From Hahella sp. (lineage in GTDB: Bacteria; Pseudomonadota; Gammaproteobacteria; Pseudomonadales; Oleiphilaceae): a stretch of DNA of 64,000 bases. Numbering within the stretch: position 1 is the first letter of the stretch; each line of letters begins with the position of its first letter. The notes under the pieces were generated by a model. The model worked only from the letters and a program-made list of their open reading frames with translations, had not been told where the DNA came from and searched no databases. The stretch lies in assembly GCA_028280065.1 (NCBI GenBank), contig JANQMN010000033.1, forward strand, positions 1 through 64,000, given 5' to 3'. Of this stretch, positions 8,952 through 19,158 are shown in pieces. Position numbers and translations under genes: made by a program.

Positions 8952-10364
8952 TCAATGTGCACCCTTCTTGAAGAGCACCACTTCAACAGTTTGCAGTAAT
9001 ATTAAAAGGTCCAGCAGAAAACTCGCATTCTTAATGTAATAAAGGTCATATCGGAGCTTCTCTTTACTATCTTCTTCACTGTCAGCGTAATCAAAACACA
9101 ACTGAGCCCAACCGGTTACACCAGGTTTAACTCTATGCCGTTCACTATAAAAGGGTATGTTTTGAGATAACTGCTCTACAAACACAGGCCTCTCCGGCCG
9201 AGGACCTACAAACGCCATTTCACCTTTTAAAACATTAAATAGCTGAGGGAGTTCGTCTATCCGGTATTTCCTAATGATCGCGCCAACCTTGGTAACCCTT
9301 GGATCATCTTTAGTCGCCCATATTGCTTTCCCAGCTTTTTCAGCATCAACCCGCATACTTCGGAATTTGATAACTTCAAAAGGCTGGTTGTTAAGCCCGA
9401 CTCTTACTTGTTTGTAGAACAAAGGGGCTTTAAAACCCTCTTCTTTCCAAATAGCAAAGGCAGTTAAAAGCATAAAAGGCCAAGTAACGGCGAGCAGCAA
9501 CAAAGCGGCAAGAAGATCAAAAACTCGTTGCACAAAGAGACTCAGATCACTCTTGCGAAATCCTTCGGAGTATATAAACCACCCTGGAGAGATCACACCA
9601 ACAGCTATTTTCCTGGCTTCCCTCTCAATAAAGGCATGCTCTTGGACCACATTTATGCCGTTCTGCCGGCAGGCCATGAGCTCATTTAGAGGGAGTTTTT
9701 TACGGCGATCATCCACCGCAACAACAATCTCATCAATGAGCGAGTGTTCCGCAAATTGCTCGAGTTTATTGTTAGTAGTGACGATACGCCGTTGATCCAC
9801 CTCCACCGAATCACCGGAAAAAGGAAAAAAACCAACTAACTCAAAACCCTTCCAGTCCGCTGGCTTATTAAGATCATCCAAAAGACCTTTTGCCCGCTTG
9901 CCGGTTCCCAAGACCAACACTCTTCGCTTGAATGAATCGGGATTGACCATGCCATAAAAAATCAACCTTACAACCAAAGTAAACAATACGGCATACAAGG
10001 TAATCATAAGGAGGACACTGCGCCAAATAGCGCCAAAGATATCGCTGGAGATGTAATAGAAAATGGGATAAACAAGAGACCCAATTGCAAAGGCAACCAG
10101 GGTTCGCAGTAGCATCCCTACATGCCCCTCACCGGTTATGGCTTGATATGCACCCATTGCATTCATGCAGATTAGAATAGTAAGCGCGTAAACCAATGCC
10201 GCAGGGAAAAGATCCATAAAACTATAAAAGCCTTGAATATCTGCTATATATAGTCTCGTCCACATTCCGAAATAAACAGCAATGATATTTACCAGAACTT
10301 CCACTACACCCAACACTATAAATGGAATATGGACATAGTGTTTGAAAATTCTGACATGGGCCAC
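8952..10364 (-). CDS. Undecaprenyl-phosphate sugar phosphotransferase (priming enzyme, EPS)
   Basis: Inner-membrane enzyme that starts the repeat unit by transferring a sugar-1-phosphate to undecaprenyl phosphate. At 470 residues, it has four N-terminal membrane segments (about 10-140), a nucleotide-binding-like central region (RVLVLGTGKRAKGLLDDL), another hydrophobic segment (LLAALLLLAVTWPFML, about 285) and the C-terminal sugar transferase domain: KQVRVGLNNQPFEVIKFRSM, KYRIDELPQLFNVLKGEM, FVGPRPERPVF and KPGVTGWAQ. This is the PEP-CTERM-associated subfamily. Start is GTG at 10364, with a strong ribosome binding site AAGGAG 8 bp before it. It faces away from the dehydrogenase gene, sharing a 215-bp upstream region in which I see no confident promoter. 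Confidence 0.92.
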   Translation of the reverse strand: MAHVRIFKHYVHIPFIVLGVVEVLVNIIAVYFGMWTRLYIADIQGFYSFMDLFPAALVYALTILICMNAMGAYQAITGEGHVGMLLRTLVAFAIGSLVYPIFYYISSDIFGAIWRSVLLMITLYAVLFTLVVRLIFYGMVNPDSFKRRVLVLGTGKRAKGLLDDLNKPADWKGFELVGFFPFSGDSVEVDQRRIVTTNNKLEQFAEHSLIDEIVVAVDDRRKKLPLNELMACRQNGINVVQEHAFIEREARKIAVGVISPGWFIYSEGFRKSDLSLFVQRVFDLLAALLLLAVTWPFMLLTAFAIWKEEGFKAPLFYKQVRVGLNNQPFEVIKFRSMRVDAEKAGKAIWATKDDPRVTKVGAIIRKYRIDELPQLFNVLKGEMAFVGPRPERPVFVEQLSQNIPFYSERHRVKPGVTGWAQLCFDYADSEEDSKEKLRYDLYYIKNASFLLDLLILLQTVEVVLFKKGAH

Positions 10365-10579
10365 AGAGATATCTCCTTATCGAACTGCCGTTATTAAACA
10401 ACAAAGTTTAACAGCAGGTCTAAAAATTATGTAGTAATCTTAATGAAATTAGTTCTTTACTTGGTGCCATAACACATAGCGCAGCATTTTCGAATCAATG
10501 TATTTATAACAATCTTTCTTGAAGCAATTTCAGTGAAGAAAGTGATAGCAAAAATCTCAACAACTCTAAGGATATTCAG

Positions 10580-11857
10580 ATGAGACATCCCTCAGATTGC
10601 ACACTTGGCATAATTGGGTTAGGTTACGTGGGTTTACCTCTCGCAGTCGAGTTCGGCAAAAAACTGCCGACAATCGGATTCGATATTAATCTGAAGAGAG
10701 TAGAGGAACTTCGCAGAGGACGCGATAACACACTTGAAGTCGAAGATGACTTATTGGCGCAAGCGACACAGCTTACCTATACCGACAATTTGAATGACAT
10801 CCGTGTCTGCAATATCTACATCGTCACCGTCCCTACCCCAATCGATGAATTCAAAACACCAGACCTGCGGCCATTAGTTTCAGCCAGCAAAACCGTTGGG
10901 CAAGCGCTCTCAAAAGGTGACGTCGTGATTTACGAATCGACTGTCTATCCAGGGGCTACCGAAGAAGTCTGCATTCCTGTCATCGAAAAGGTGAGTGGAC
11001 TAGGATACAACAAAGACTTCTACGCAGGCTACAGCCCGGAAAGAATCAATCCAGGAGATAAAGAGCATCGGGTCACCAACATATTAAAGGTAACATCCGG
11101 CTCCACACCGGATGTTGCCGACTTCGTGGACGAGCTATATAAGAGTATTATCACTGCCGGCACACATAAAGCGCCAAGCATTAAAGTAGCTGAAGCCGCG
11201 AAGGTTATTGAGAACACTCAGCGTGATGTCAACATAGCTCTAATAAACGAGCTTTCACTAATATTCAATAAAATGGACATCGATACACTCGATGTCCTGG
11301 AAGCCGCTGGAACCAAATGGAACTTCCTACCATTCAGACCAGGTCTTGTTGGAGGACATTGCATCGGAGTCGACCCTTACTATTTAACCCATAAGGCCCA
11401 ATCGATTGGCCACCATCCCGAAATGATACTATCCGGTCGCCGAACAAATGATGGTATGGGCGAATATGTTGCCGAAAAAGTCATTCGAATGATGACTAAG
11501 CGAAAAATTCATGTCGCGGAATCAAATGTATTAATATTAGGACTCACCTTCAAGGAGGATTGCCCGGACATACGTAACACACGTGTCGTAGACTTGATTG
11601 AAACATTTGAATCCTATCACGCAAATGTTGATATTTATGACCCTTGGGCGAACTCTGCAGAGGCCCTGGAGGAATACCAGGTCGAGTTAGTCGACCAACT
11701 GGAGGAAGATTACTATGATGCAATTATTCTAGCCGTTGCTCACCGCCAGTTTAAGGAAATGGGTAGTGAAGCCATTCGAAAGCTTGGCCACTCCAACCAC
11801 GTTCTTTTTGATGTGAAATACGTACTGCCTAAAGATCAAGTTGATGGACGACTTTAA
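10580..11857 (+). CDS. tviB: UDP-N-acetylhexosamine 6-dehydrogenase (TviB/WbpO type)
   Basis: Oxidises the C6 of UDP-GlcNAc or UDP-GalNAc to the uronic acid with two NAD+, supplying acidic amino sugar for the exopolysaccharide. It has the Rossmann start [18 protein letters not shown] (10-27), the substrate-loop [10 protein letters not shown] (151-160), [16 protein letters not shown] (205-220) and the catalytic Cys261 in [14 protein letters not shown]; the C-terminal domain carries [16 protein letters not shown]. Length 425 is normal. Over its full length it closely resembles the Vi-antigen enzyme TviB, better than WecC or UDP-glucose dehydrogenase. AAGGA precedes the ATG. Together with the deacetylase it suggests the polymer contains an aminouronic acid; this is inference. 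Confidence 0.9.
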   Translation: MRHPSDCTLGIIGLGYVGLPLAVEFGKKLPTIGFDINLKRVEELRRGRDNTLEVEDDLLAQATQLTYTDNLNDIRVCNIYIVTVPTPIDEFKTPDLRPLVSASKTVGQALSKGDVVIYESTVYPGATEEVCIPVIEKVSGLGYNKDFYAGYSPERINPGDKEHRVTNILKVTSGSTPDVADFVDELYKSIITAGTHKAPSIKVAEAAKVIENTQRDVNIALINELSLIFNKMDIDTLDVLEAAGTKWNFLPFRPGLVGGHCIGVDPYYLTHKAQSIGHHPEMILSGRRTNDGMGEYVAEKVIRMMTKRKIHVAESNVLILGLTFKEDCPDIRNTRVVDLIETFESYHANVDIYDPWANSAEALEEYQVELVDQLEEDYYDAIILAVAHRQFKEMGSEAIRKLGHSNHVLFDVKYVLPKDQVDGRL

Positions 11858-11925
11858 ACGGAGTTACTCCTACTTTCTTATCCGGGGAATCCAAATCATC
11901 TTACCTTGAGTTTCCCCCATTAGCC

Positions 11926-11945
11926 CCAATAATCTCAGTTATTGG
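11926..11945 (+). terminator. Possible terminator after tviB
   Basis: CCAATAA (11926-11932), six-base loop, TTATTGG (11939-11945), then TATTTCC. A perfect 7-bp but AT-rich stem with a poor U-tract, between tviB and trxB. Confidence 0.35.
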
Positions 11946-12024
11946 TATTTCCAATCAGTAGAGCAGAATATTTATGATACTTTAGCGACAGACTTTATAT
12001 TCCGCCCAACTTTCTACGATTTAA

Positions 12025-12981
<957 letters not shown>

Positions 12982-13023
12982 TCACATCCCACACGGCACA
13001 ATGGGCTGTCACCCAATAGGTAA

Positions 13024-13054
13024 AAATGGAGTAAGATAGATAATTACTCCATTT
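13024..13054 (+). terminator. Strong inverted repeat after trxB, just before aat
   Basis: AAATGGAGTAA (13024-13034) is perfectly complementary to TTACTCCATTT (13044-13054), with a 9-base loop and a U-rich run (CTTCTTCT) after it. It ends 11 bp before the aat ATG, so it can end trxB transcripts or lie in the aat leader and influence its translation. Confidence 0.6.
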
Positions 13055-13065
13055 CTTCTTCTGAA

Positions 13066-13767
13066 ATGTTGAATCTTCCTTGGCTAGATGACTCCATTTG
13101 GTTTCCTCACCCAAACTCCGCGCTATCGGAACCGGATGGATTATTGTGTGCCGGCGGGGATTTATCGGCAGAGCGCCTGATTCTTGCCTACAAAAACGGC
13201 ATCTTTCCCTGGTACAGCGACGGTCAACCGATTCTCTGGTGGTCACCTGGGGAACGCTGTATTCTCGATTTTAATGACCTCCATATTTCAAAAAGCATGC
13301 GCAGGACTATCAATAGTGGCGCTTTTTGCTACACGTTTGACCAAGATTTTTTAGGGGTGATCAATGGTTGTGCGCAACCTAGATCATATTGTTCCGAAAC
13401 TTGGATTACCCCGGAAATGATTTCCGCCTATTCGAAACTGCATGATTTAGGTTATGCCCATAGCATCGAAATATGGAAACAAGAGCAACTCATCGGAGGC
13501 CTCTACGGAATTTCAATCGGATCAGGCTTCTTCGGGGAGTCAATGTTTAGCCACGTGAGCAATGCATCCAAGTTTGCATTCATTATGTTAGCTCAAGCCC
13601 TTAAAAGCTGGGGATATCAGCTATTTGACTGCCAGTTACACAACCGTCACCTGGAATCTCTAGGGGCGCACGTGATCTCTCGCCCTAAATACCTGTCTAT
13701 ACTTAAAAAAGCTGTCAGCAAAGAGCTAAATGCCAAAGAAGAGATAGATTTAACTTGGAAAACATGA
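13066..13767 (+). CDS. aat: Leucyl/phenylalanyl-tRNA-protein transferase
   Basis: Attaches Leu or Phe from aminoacyl-tRNA to proteins with N-terminal Arg or Lys, producing an N-degron. Family marks are FPHPNSALSEPDGLLCAGGDL, ILAYKNGIFPWYSDGQPILWWSP split by the usual spacing, and IGGLYGISIGSGFFGESMFS in the GNAT-like catalytic domain; ends with CQLHNRHLESLGAHVISR. 233 residues is the normal length. Its partners bpt (49 bp downstream), clpS and clpA are all within 5 kb. Confidence 0.96.
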   Translation: MLNLPWLDDSIWFPHPNSALSEPDGLLCAGGDLSAERLILAYKNGIFPWYSDGQPILWWSPGERCILDFNDLHISKSMRRTINSGAFCYTFDQDFLGVINGCAQPRSYCSETWITPEMISAYSKLHDLGYAHSIEIWKQEQLIGGLYGISIGSGFFGESMFSHVSNASKFAFIMLAQALKSWGYQLFDCQLHNRHLESLGAHVISRPKYLSILKKAVSKELNAKEEIDLTWKT

Positions 13768-13816
13768 TAGCTATATATCCTTCGTAACCAACATCGGAAT
13801 TTCCAAGCAGTCGTCG

Positions 13817-14521
13817 ATGTCAAGTCTAAGAACCCTGGTGTTTTATGCGACACCTGAACATCCATGCAGCTATCTTGATGATCGGCTTGCCACGACTATG
13901 TTTGTCGACCCCAAGGCAAAAATTGACGACGCACTTTACACTCGCCTATCTCAGCTCGGATTTCGCAGAAGCGGACATCATTATTACAAACCAAGGTGTG
14001 TCGGCTGCAATGCCTGCATCCCAGTACGGGTTCCGGTAGATAAATTCCAACCGTCCAGGAGCCAAAAGCGCACCTGGAAGCGTAATCTCGATCTGAACGT
14101 CATTGAAAAGCCAGCAACGTTTAACCAGGAACATTTTGCTCTTTATCAACGCTATATTAATGAGCGCCATCACGATGGAGATATGTACCCGCCGACACTC
14201 GATCAGTACGAGTCCTTTTTGATGGAAGCACGAGACAAAACGTCCTTCGTCGAGTTCAGGAGCGAAAAAGGTCTGCTTTCGGTGGCGGTCATGGATAGAA
14301 CACTGGATGGATTATCGGCGATCTATACCTATTTCGCTCCGGAAGAATCCCAGCGAGCACTAGGTGTCTATGGCATCTTATGGCAAATTGAAGCAGCCAA
14401 GCGCTTGGGCTTGCCATATCTGTATCTTGGATATTGGATTCGTGGCTGCGGAAAAATGTCTTATAAGACCAAGTATCGACCGATCGAAGTTCTCCTCAGA
14501 GACAATTGGATCAGCCTTTAG
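13817..14521 (+). CDS. bpt: Aspartate/glutamate leucyltransferase (arginyltransferase family)
   Basis: Adds Leu to proteins with N-terminal Asp or Glu (bacterial Bpt function; older name Ate). The Ate N-terminal domain shows CSYLDDRLATTMFVDP and the Cys cluster KPRCVGCNACIPVRVPV (about 59-75) conserved in the family; the C-terminal transferase domain contains GVYGILWQIEAAKRLGLPY and YWIRGCGKMSYKTKYRP. 234 residues is typical. Works in the same pathway as aat, supplying ClpS substrates. ATG start at 13817. Confidence 0.95.
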   Translation: MSSLRTLVFYATPEHPCSYLDDRLATTMFVDPKAKIDDALYTRLSQLGFRRSGHHYYKPRCVGCNACIPVRVPVDKFQPSRSQKRTWKRNLDLNVIEKPATFNQEHFALYQRYINERHHDGDMYPPTLDQYESFLMEARDKTSFVEFRSEKGLLSVAVMDRTLDGLSAIYTYFAPEESQRALGVYGILWQIEAAKRLGLPYLYLGYWIRGCGKMSYKTKYRPIEVLLRDNWISL

Positions 14522-14580
14522 ATCATAGGCCGCTGCACAACAGATAGTCTCTATAAGTATATCTCCAAACAAGATCATCT

Positions 14581-14609
14581 TTGCACTTTTGTCAGAATTA
14601 AGGCAAAAT
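14581..14609 (+). promoter_or_regulatory. Probable infA promoter
   Basis: TTGCAC (14581-14586) and CAAAAT (14604-14609) are separated by 17 bp and end 48 bp before the infA ATG. Hexamers are good but not perfect. Confidence 0.45.
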
Positions 14610-14657
14610 TCGCACTCCGATTTTCAGGCTCAATTTTTTATTAGAGGATTCTGCTGA

Positions 14658-14876
14658 ATGGCGAAAGAAGGAAATATTGAAATGGAAGGTACGATCGTCG
14701 ATACCCTTCCCAATACTATGTTCCGGGTAAAACTCGAAAACGGTCATGAAGTGATTGCCCACATTTCAGGAAAGATGCGTAAAAACTACATCCGTATTCT
14801 GACCGGTGATAAGGTGAAAGTGGAAATGACGCCCTACGACCTAAGCAAGGGCAGAATTGTCTACAGAGCCCGTTAA
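14658..14876 (+). CDS. infA: Translation initiation factor IF-1
   Basis: A 72-residue OB-fold protein that binds the ribosomal A site during initiation and supports IF-2 and IF-3. The sequence [19 protein letters not shown] and the ending [11 protein letters not shown] are hallmark; [19 protein letters not shown] carries the basic RNA-contacting residues. AGAGGA stands 8 bp before the ATG. The gene is followed by a clear bidirectional terminator and converges on clpA. Confidence 0.98.
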   Translation: MAKEGNIEMEGTIVDTLPNTMFRVKLENGHEVIAHISGKMRKNYIRILTGDKVKVEMTPYDLSKGRIVYRAR

Positions 14877-14946
14877 TTAGAAAACTGGCAAGTTGCCAGC
14901 AAGCATTTGATCCAATTTAAAGTATTTTTTCGAGCCTTCAGCACAC

Positions 14947-14975
14947 AAAAAAGGGGAAACTAGTTCCCCTTTTTT
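14947..14975. terminator. Bidirectional terminator between infA and clpA
   Basis: AAAAAAGGGGAA (14947-14958) pairs with the TTCCCCTTTTTT that follows a short loop; A-run on one side and T-run on the other serve both strands. Convergent infA and clpA end on either side. Confidence 0.88.
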
Positions 14976-14994
14976 GCTTTCCAAGCTTGCTATA

Positions 14995-17271
14995 TTAGGA
15001 GGATTGATCCGCAGGTTCCTTTGCAGGTTCAAATTTGAAGCTCAGTTTATCGTCAACAACGGAAACATATACCGTGCCACCCGCTCCCGACAAATCGCCA
15101 AACAAAATCTCTTCCGCCAAAGGCTTCTTGATATTTTCCTGAATCAATCTTGCCATTGGCCGCGCGCCCATCTTTTCATCGTAGCCATGCACGGCTAACC
15201 AGGCTTTGGCATCTGTATCCAAATCCAACAGTACACGCTTGTCATCCAACTGCGCTTGCAACTCAGTCAGGAATTTGTCCACGACGTAAGTGATGGTGGT
15301 TTCATCCAACGCATTGAATTGAATAATGCCATCCAACCGATTGCGGAACTCGGGTGTAAAGGTTTTAGTGATTATTTCCATACCATCGGTAGTGTGATCT
15401 TGTGTACTAAATCCGATGGACCGACGGCTCATTTCTTCAGCGCCAGCATTGGTGGTCATCACTAAAATCACGTGCCGAAAATCTGCCTTGCGCCCGTTGT
15501 TGTCGGTTAAGGTTCCATGATCCATCACTTGTAACAACAGGTTGAAAACTTCAGGATGCGCTTTTTCAATTTCATCCAGCAACAATACACAGTGTGGCTG
15601 CTTGTTAACCGCCTCGGTCAACAGACCGCCTTGATCGTAGCCGACATAGCCAGGGGGTGCACCGATCAATCTGGATACAGTATGCCGCTCCATGTATTCC
15701 GACATATCGAAGCGAATAAGCTCGACACCCATAATTTTCGCCAATTGGCGGGTCACTTCGGTCTTACCGACACCGGTCGGACCAGCGAACAGGAACGAAC
15801 CTTCCGGCTTGCCTTCAGATTTCAGTCCGGCTCTGGAAAGTTTTATTGCTGTCGTTAATGCGTCAATCGCTGGATCCTGACCAAATACGACCATCTTCAG
15901 GTCCCGTTGCAGATTCTTGATCTTATCCTTATCGGAAGAAGAAACGGTCTTGGGAGGAATCCTGGCAATACTTGCAACTACCGTTTCAATAATGCCGTTA
16001 TCAATCGTTGTAGAACGCTCCTCTTCAGGCTTTAGGCGTTGACTGGCTCCAGCCTCGTCAATGACATCTATTGCCTTATCGGGCATATGACGATCGCTGA
16101 TATACCGGTCAGCCAGTTCCGCCGCCGTGCGCAAGGCGTCTTCAGTATATTCCACTTCGTGATGCTTCTCGAACTGACGCTTTAAACCTTTTAAAATTTG
16201 ATAAGTATCTTGAACCGAGGGCTCGACGATATCGATCTTCTGAAAACGGCGCGCCAGGGCGCTATCCTTCTCGAAGATGCCTCGAAACTCAGTAAACGTA
16301 GTAGAGCCAATGCAGCGTATCTCACCGGAGCTGAGCAACGGTTTCAGCAAATTGGATGCATCCATGACACCGCCGGATGCGGAACCCGCCCCGATAATCG
16401 TATGGATTTCGTCTATAAAAAGGATGGACTTGTTTTGCCGCTTAAGCTCTTTAAGCAACGCCTTGAATCTTTTCTCAAAATCTCCACGATATTTGGTTCC
16501 CGCCAACAGAGCGCCCAGATCCAGTGCATAAACCACGGCGTCTTTGATGATTTCAGGCACATTGCCTTCAACGATTTGCTTAGCCAGGCCTTCGGCTATC
16601 GCCGTTTTGCCGACGCCAGCTTCTCCCACCAGGAGCGGATTATTCTTGCGACGGCGGGAAAGAATCTGCATGACCCGATCCAGTTCTTTGTCCCGACCGA
16701 TGAGGGGATCGATTCTGCCTTGGCGAGCCTGTTCATTGAGATTTGTCGCAAACGCCTCCAAGGGCTTTGAACCACTAGACTCTTCTATACCTTCTTCTTG
16801 ATGCTCCGCTTCTTCTTCCTGCTCGCTTTCACCGGAAACTTTCGAGATGCCGTGGCTGATGTAGTTCACCACATCAATACGTGCAACATTCTGCTTTTTG
16901 AGTACATAAACTGCCTGACTTTCCTGTTCGCTAAAAATTGCGACCAGCACATTCGCCCCGGTCACCTCTTTCTTACCGGAGGATTGCACGTGGAAAACGG
17001 CCCTTTGCAATACGCGTTGAAAGCCCAGCGTCGGCTGGGTTTCCCTATCGGGGTCATTATTCGGAATAAGCGGCGTGGTTGAGTCAACAAACTCCAACAA
17101 CTCGTTACGCAACTGGCTTAAGTCCGCCCCACAGGCATTTAACACCTTGATTGCCGAATCGTTGTCGAGTAACGCAAGTAGAAGATGCTCTACTGTCATA
17201 AACTCATGACGCTTCTCCCGCGCATTTTTAAAGGCGGCATTCAAGGTCAATTCGAGGTCTTTACTCAGCAT
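14995..17271 (-). CDS. clpA: ATP-dependent Clp protease ATP-binding subunit ClpA
   Basis: Hexameric AAA+ unfoldase that feeds ClpP, with ClpS as N-degron adaptor. The N-domain (residues 1-140, [20 protein letters not shown]) binds ClpS; a first ATPase module has Walker [10 protein letters not shown] and Walker B ILFIDEIH; a second has GPTGVGKTE and LLLDEIEK. The ClpP-binding IGF loop is present in RRSIGFS. At 758 residues it matches E. coli ClpA. The frame allows GTG at 17274 but ATG 17271 has GAGG at the right distance. It lies 20 bp after clpS, the usual clpS-clpA operon. No clpP is in the window. Confidence 0.97.
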   Translation of the reverse strand: MLSKDLELTLNAAFKNAREKRHEFMTVEHLLLALLDNDSAIKVLNACGADLSQLRNELLEFVDSTTPLIPNNDPDRETQPTLGFQRVLQRAVFHVQSSGKKEVTGANVLVAIFSEQESQAVYVLKKQNVARIDVVNYISHGISKVSGESEQEEEAEHQEEGIEESSGSKPLEAFATNLNEQARQGRIDPLIGRDKELDRVMQILSRRRKNNPLLVGEAGVGKTAIAEGLAKQIVEGNVPEIIKDAVVYALDLGALLAGTKYRGDFEKRFKALLKELKRQNKSILFIDEIHTIIGAGSASGGVMDASNLLKPLLSSGEIRCIGSTTFTEFRGIFEKDSALARRFQKIDIVEPSVQDTYQILKGLKRQFEKHHEVEYTEDALRTAAELADRYISDRHMPDKAIDVIDEAGASQRLKPEEERSTTIDNGIIETVVASIARIPPKTVSSSDKDKIKNLQRDLKMVVFGQDPAIDALTTAIKLSRAGLKSEGKPEGSFLFAGPTGVGKTEVTRQLAKIMGVELIRFDMSEYMERHTVSRLIGAPPGYVGYDQGGLLTEAVNKQPHCVLLLDEIEKAHPEVFNLLLQVMDHGTLTDNNGRKADFRHVILVMTTNAGAEEMSRRSIGFSTQDHTTDGMEIITKTFTPEFRNRLDGIIQFNALDETTITYVVDKFLTELQAQLDDKRVLLDLDTDAKAWLAVHGYDEKMGARPMARLIQENIKKPLAEEILFGDLSGAGGTVYVSVVDDKLSFKFEPAKEPADQSS

Positions 17272-17290
17272 CACTCACCTCAGTTTCGGG

Positions 17291-17698
17291 CTAATCCGCC
17301 CGTTCGATTTCACACAATAATGGGTGCTCACATTCCGAAGAATACTGGTTGACCTGAGCCACTTTCGACTCAGCAATATCCCGGGTGTACACGCCACAGA
17401 CGGCTTTGCCCTGGGTATGCACGGCCAGCATGATCTGCGTGGCCTTTGGCTCGGGCAGGCCGAAAAACAACATTAACACCTCGACCACAAAATCCATTGG
17501 TGTGTAGTCGTCATTTAACATCACGACCTTATAAAGGGAGGGCTTTTTTAGCGCTGGCTTTTCGGGCGCTAAGGCCAAACTCCCCGGATGATCTACTTCG
17601 TTTTCATTCTGATCATCCCTATCGTCCTGGTTTAATATTAGTAGATTATCTTCCGGAATACCCACAGCAGGCAGATTAATTTCATTAAATCTAATCAT
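17291..17698 (-). CDS. clpS: ATP-dependent Clp protease adaptor ClpS
   Basis: Binds N-terminal Leu, Phe, Tyr or Trp of degron proteins and hands them to ClpA. The core has [20 protein letters not shown], in which the Asn-Asp-Asp and Met line the N-degron pocket, then [20 protein letters not shown] and the ending [15 protein letters not shown]. The 135-residue form is about 30 longer than usual because of a polar N-terminal extension (residues 1-50) before the conserved core. ATG 17698 follows GTG 17701; neither has a strong ribosome binding site, so the real start may be further inside. Confidence 0.95.
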   Translation of the reverse strand: MIRFNEINLPAVGIPEDNLLILNQDDRDDQNENEVDHPGSLALAPEKPALKKPSLYKVVMLNDDYTPMDFVVEVLMLFFGLPEPKATQIMLAVHTQGKAVCGVYTRDIAESKVAQVNQYSSECEHPLLCEIERAD

Positions 17699-17701
17699 CA
17701 C

Positions 17702-18056
17702 ATCACTAGCGAACCGCTCGCCCGCCTACACCAACTTTTTTAAAAATTTCAGCAAAATTTGTTCCGGCAATTGTCCGCCTTTTTGTTTCCCATCAACTAA
17801 CTGGGGTCTAAATATGGGGAAATCAAGACTGAGACGAATATCACCAAGTCACTTTAAATAACGTCCACTTTATAATACTATCTAAGCCTGACTCACACTA
17901 GCGATTCGTCGTTACCTGCGTTAACCAATCGTTTTACTGTATATTACCCAATAATCATAAAGGCAGTATTTGGTGTTGGAGTCTCGTTAACAACTGGGAC
18001 AACCTCCTAAAACAAACAAAAATGGGCAACGCCCTCTAGTGACAAGGGAGTCGATC
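17702..18056. other. Divergent intergenic region clpS / cspD
   Basis: 355 bp without a gene. A perfect TATAAT at 17871-17876 points toward cspD, with only a weak -35 (TCACTT at 17849, 16-bp spacer); it would give a leader of about 175 nt, and long leaders are common for cold-shock genes. AAGGGAG at 18044-18050 is the cspD ribosome binding site. No tRNA or other RNA was recognised. Confidence 0.45.
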
Positions 18057-18368
18057 ATGCCTCTAGGTAAAGTCAAGTGGTTCAACAACGCTAAAGGCTA
18101 CGGTTTTATCATTGCAGACTCTAATGAAGCTGAAGAGCTTCAAGATGAAGACCTGTTCGCGCATTTTTCCTCAATCCAAATGGAAGGTTATAAAACCCTT
18201 AAAGCAGGACAGGCAGTCTACTTCGATGCTCAGGCCAGCGGTAAAGGTTACCATGCAATAAACATTAGACCTGCTGACGCACTCGAAGTTCCGGCGAAGT
18301 CATCCACTGACCAGATCAAAGATACTGACAGGGTGGAGACAACCGAACAGATGGCAGAGCACGTTTAA
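18057..18368 (+). CDS. cspD: Cold-shock domain protein, CspD-like
   Basis: Single-stranded nucleic acid binding OB-fold protein. RNP1 appears as KVKWFNNAKGYGFII, with RNP2 in DLFAHFSSI; the domain fills residues 1-70 and a polar tail of about 33 residues follows (VPAKSSTDQIKDTDRVETTE). In E. coli CspD is a stationary-phase inhibitor of replication; the position next to clpS-clpA is the conserved cspD position, which is why I use that name. Start is ATG 18057, preceded at 6 bp by AAGGGAG; an in-frame GTG at 18039 is upstream of this site and unlikely. Confidence 0.9.
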   Translation: MPLGKVKWFNNAKGYGFIIADSNEAEELQDEDLFAHFSSIQMEGYKTLKAGQAVYFDAQASGKGYHAINIRPADALEVPAKSSTDQIKDTDRVETTEQMAEHV

Positions 18369-18455
18369 GCAAGCGCAAATTACCTCTGCCCACTTAATGA
18401 ATAAGCGCCAATTTCTCAAACTTTCAGCGCCCAGCGGTTAGTCTTAACAACCCTC

Positions 18456-19088
18456 GTGGTTGCCGGTTCAACGCGGTTATCTAACTTGGCCACTTTATTG
18501 CTCTTCAATAAACCATTCCAGGTTCTTTCTCAGTTCACTGACGAAGAAGACCGTGCGACCCTTGCGCATTACTTTACCCAAACGGGATACTACCCGGCTG
18601 GAAGGCTGGATTACGATTCAGAAGGACTGCTGTTATTGACCAATAGCGGCCGTCTCCAAGCGCACATAAGTCACCCGAAGTATAAGACACCAAAGACTTA
18701 CTGGGCACAAGTAGAAGGTTCACCGGATAAATCGGCCCTTGATCAACTGAGCCTTGGCGTTAAGTTGAAAGATGGTCTGACCAAGCCAGCCAAGGTGCGA
18801 ATCATAGACCCACCCGATGTCTGGTCGCGCCACCCTCCCATCCGTGAGAGAAAAAATCTTGCCACCAGTTGGCTAAGCCTGACAATTACAGAAGGGCGTA
18901 ACCGCCAAGTCAGACGCATGACTGCCGCGGTTGGATACCCCACGCTACGACTCATCCGCGCCTGCATCGGAACATGGCGCCTTGACGGATTGCAGCCAGG
19001 AGAATGGCGTGAGGAAAGTTTTCACCTCCCTGCAACTTATCCTCAGTCTAAAATAGGATTTTCCAGGCAGAAGAGACGCCGAACCTAA
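18456..19088 (+). CDS. rluE: 23S rRNA pseudouridine synthase, RluE type
   Basis: Converts a uridine of 23S rRNA (2457 in E. coli for RluE) to pseudouridine. The RsuA/RluB/E/F family catalytic motif is AGRLDYDSEGLLLLTN with the catalytic Asp; TKPAKVRII, ITEGRNRQVRRMTAAVGYPTL are other family blocks. There is no N-terminal S4 domain, which fits RluE. 210 residues from the GTG at 18456; TTG at 18486 is another possible start, and neither has a clear ribosome binding site. The gene stands where icd and nudix genes lie in some related genomes (from memory of Pseudomonas gene order). Confidence 0.9.
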   Translation: MVAGSTRLSNLATLLLFNKPFQVLSQFTDEEDRATLAHYFTQTGYYPAGRLDYDSEGLLLLTNSGRLQAHISHPKYKTPKTYWAQVEGSPDKSALDQLSLGVKLKDGLTKPAKVRIIDPPDVWSRHPPIRERKNLATSWLSLTITEGRNRQVRRMTAAVGYPTLRLIRACIGTWRLDGLQPGEWREESFHLPATYPQSKIGFSRQKRRRT

Positions 19089-19118
19089 GCAAACTATGTA
19101 ATCCTCGACTATAAAGGC

Positions 19119-19124
19119 TATAAT
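19119..19124 (+). promoter_or_regulatory. -10 box before mnmA
   Basis: Perfect TATAAT 35 bp before the mnmA ATG; no convincing -35 at 16-18 bp upstream. Likely start of the mnmA-hflD-purB-roxA transcript. Confidence 0.35.
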
Positions 19125-19158
19125 TCCCCGCTTTTATGTATCCACAGCAAATTTGGTA

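Noticed and set aside
16198-16770. 190-codon plus-strand frame inside clpA
   Set aside because: Antisense to the first AAA module of ClpA; no independent support.
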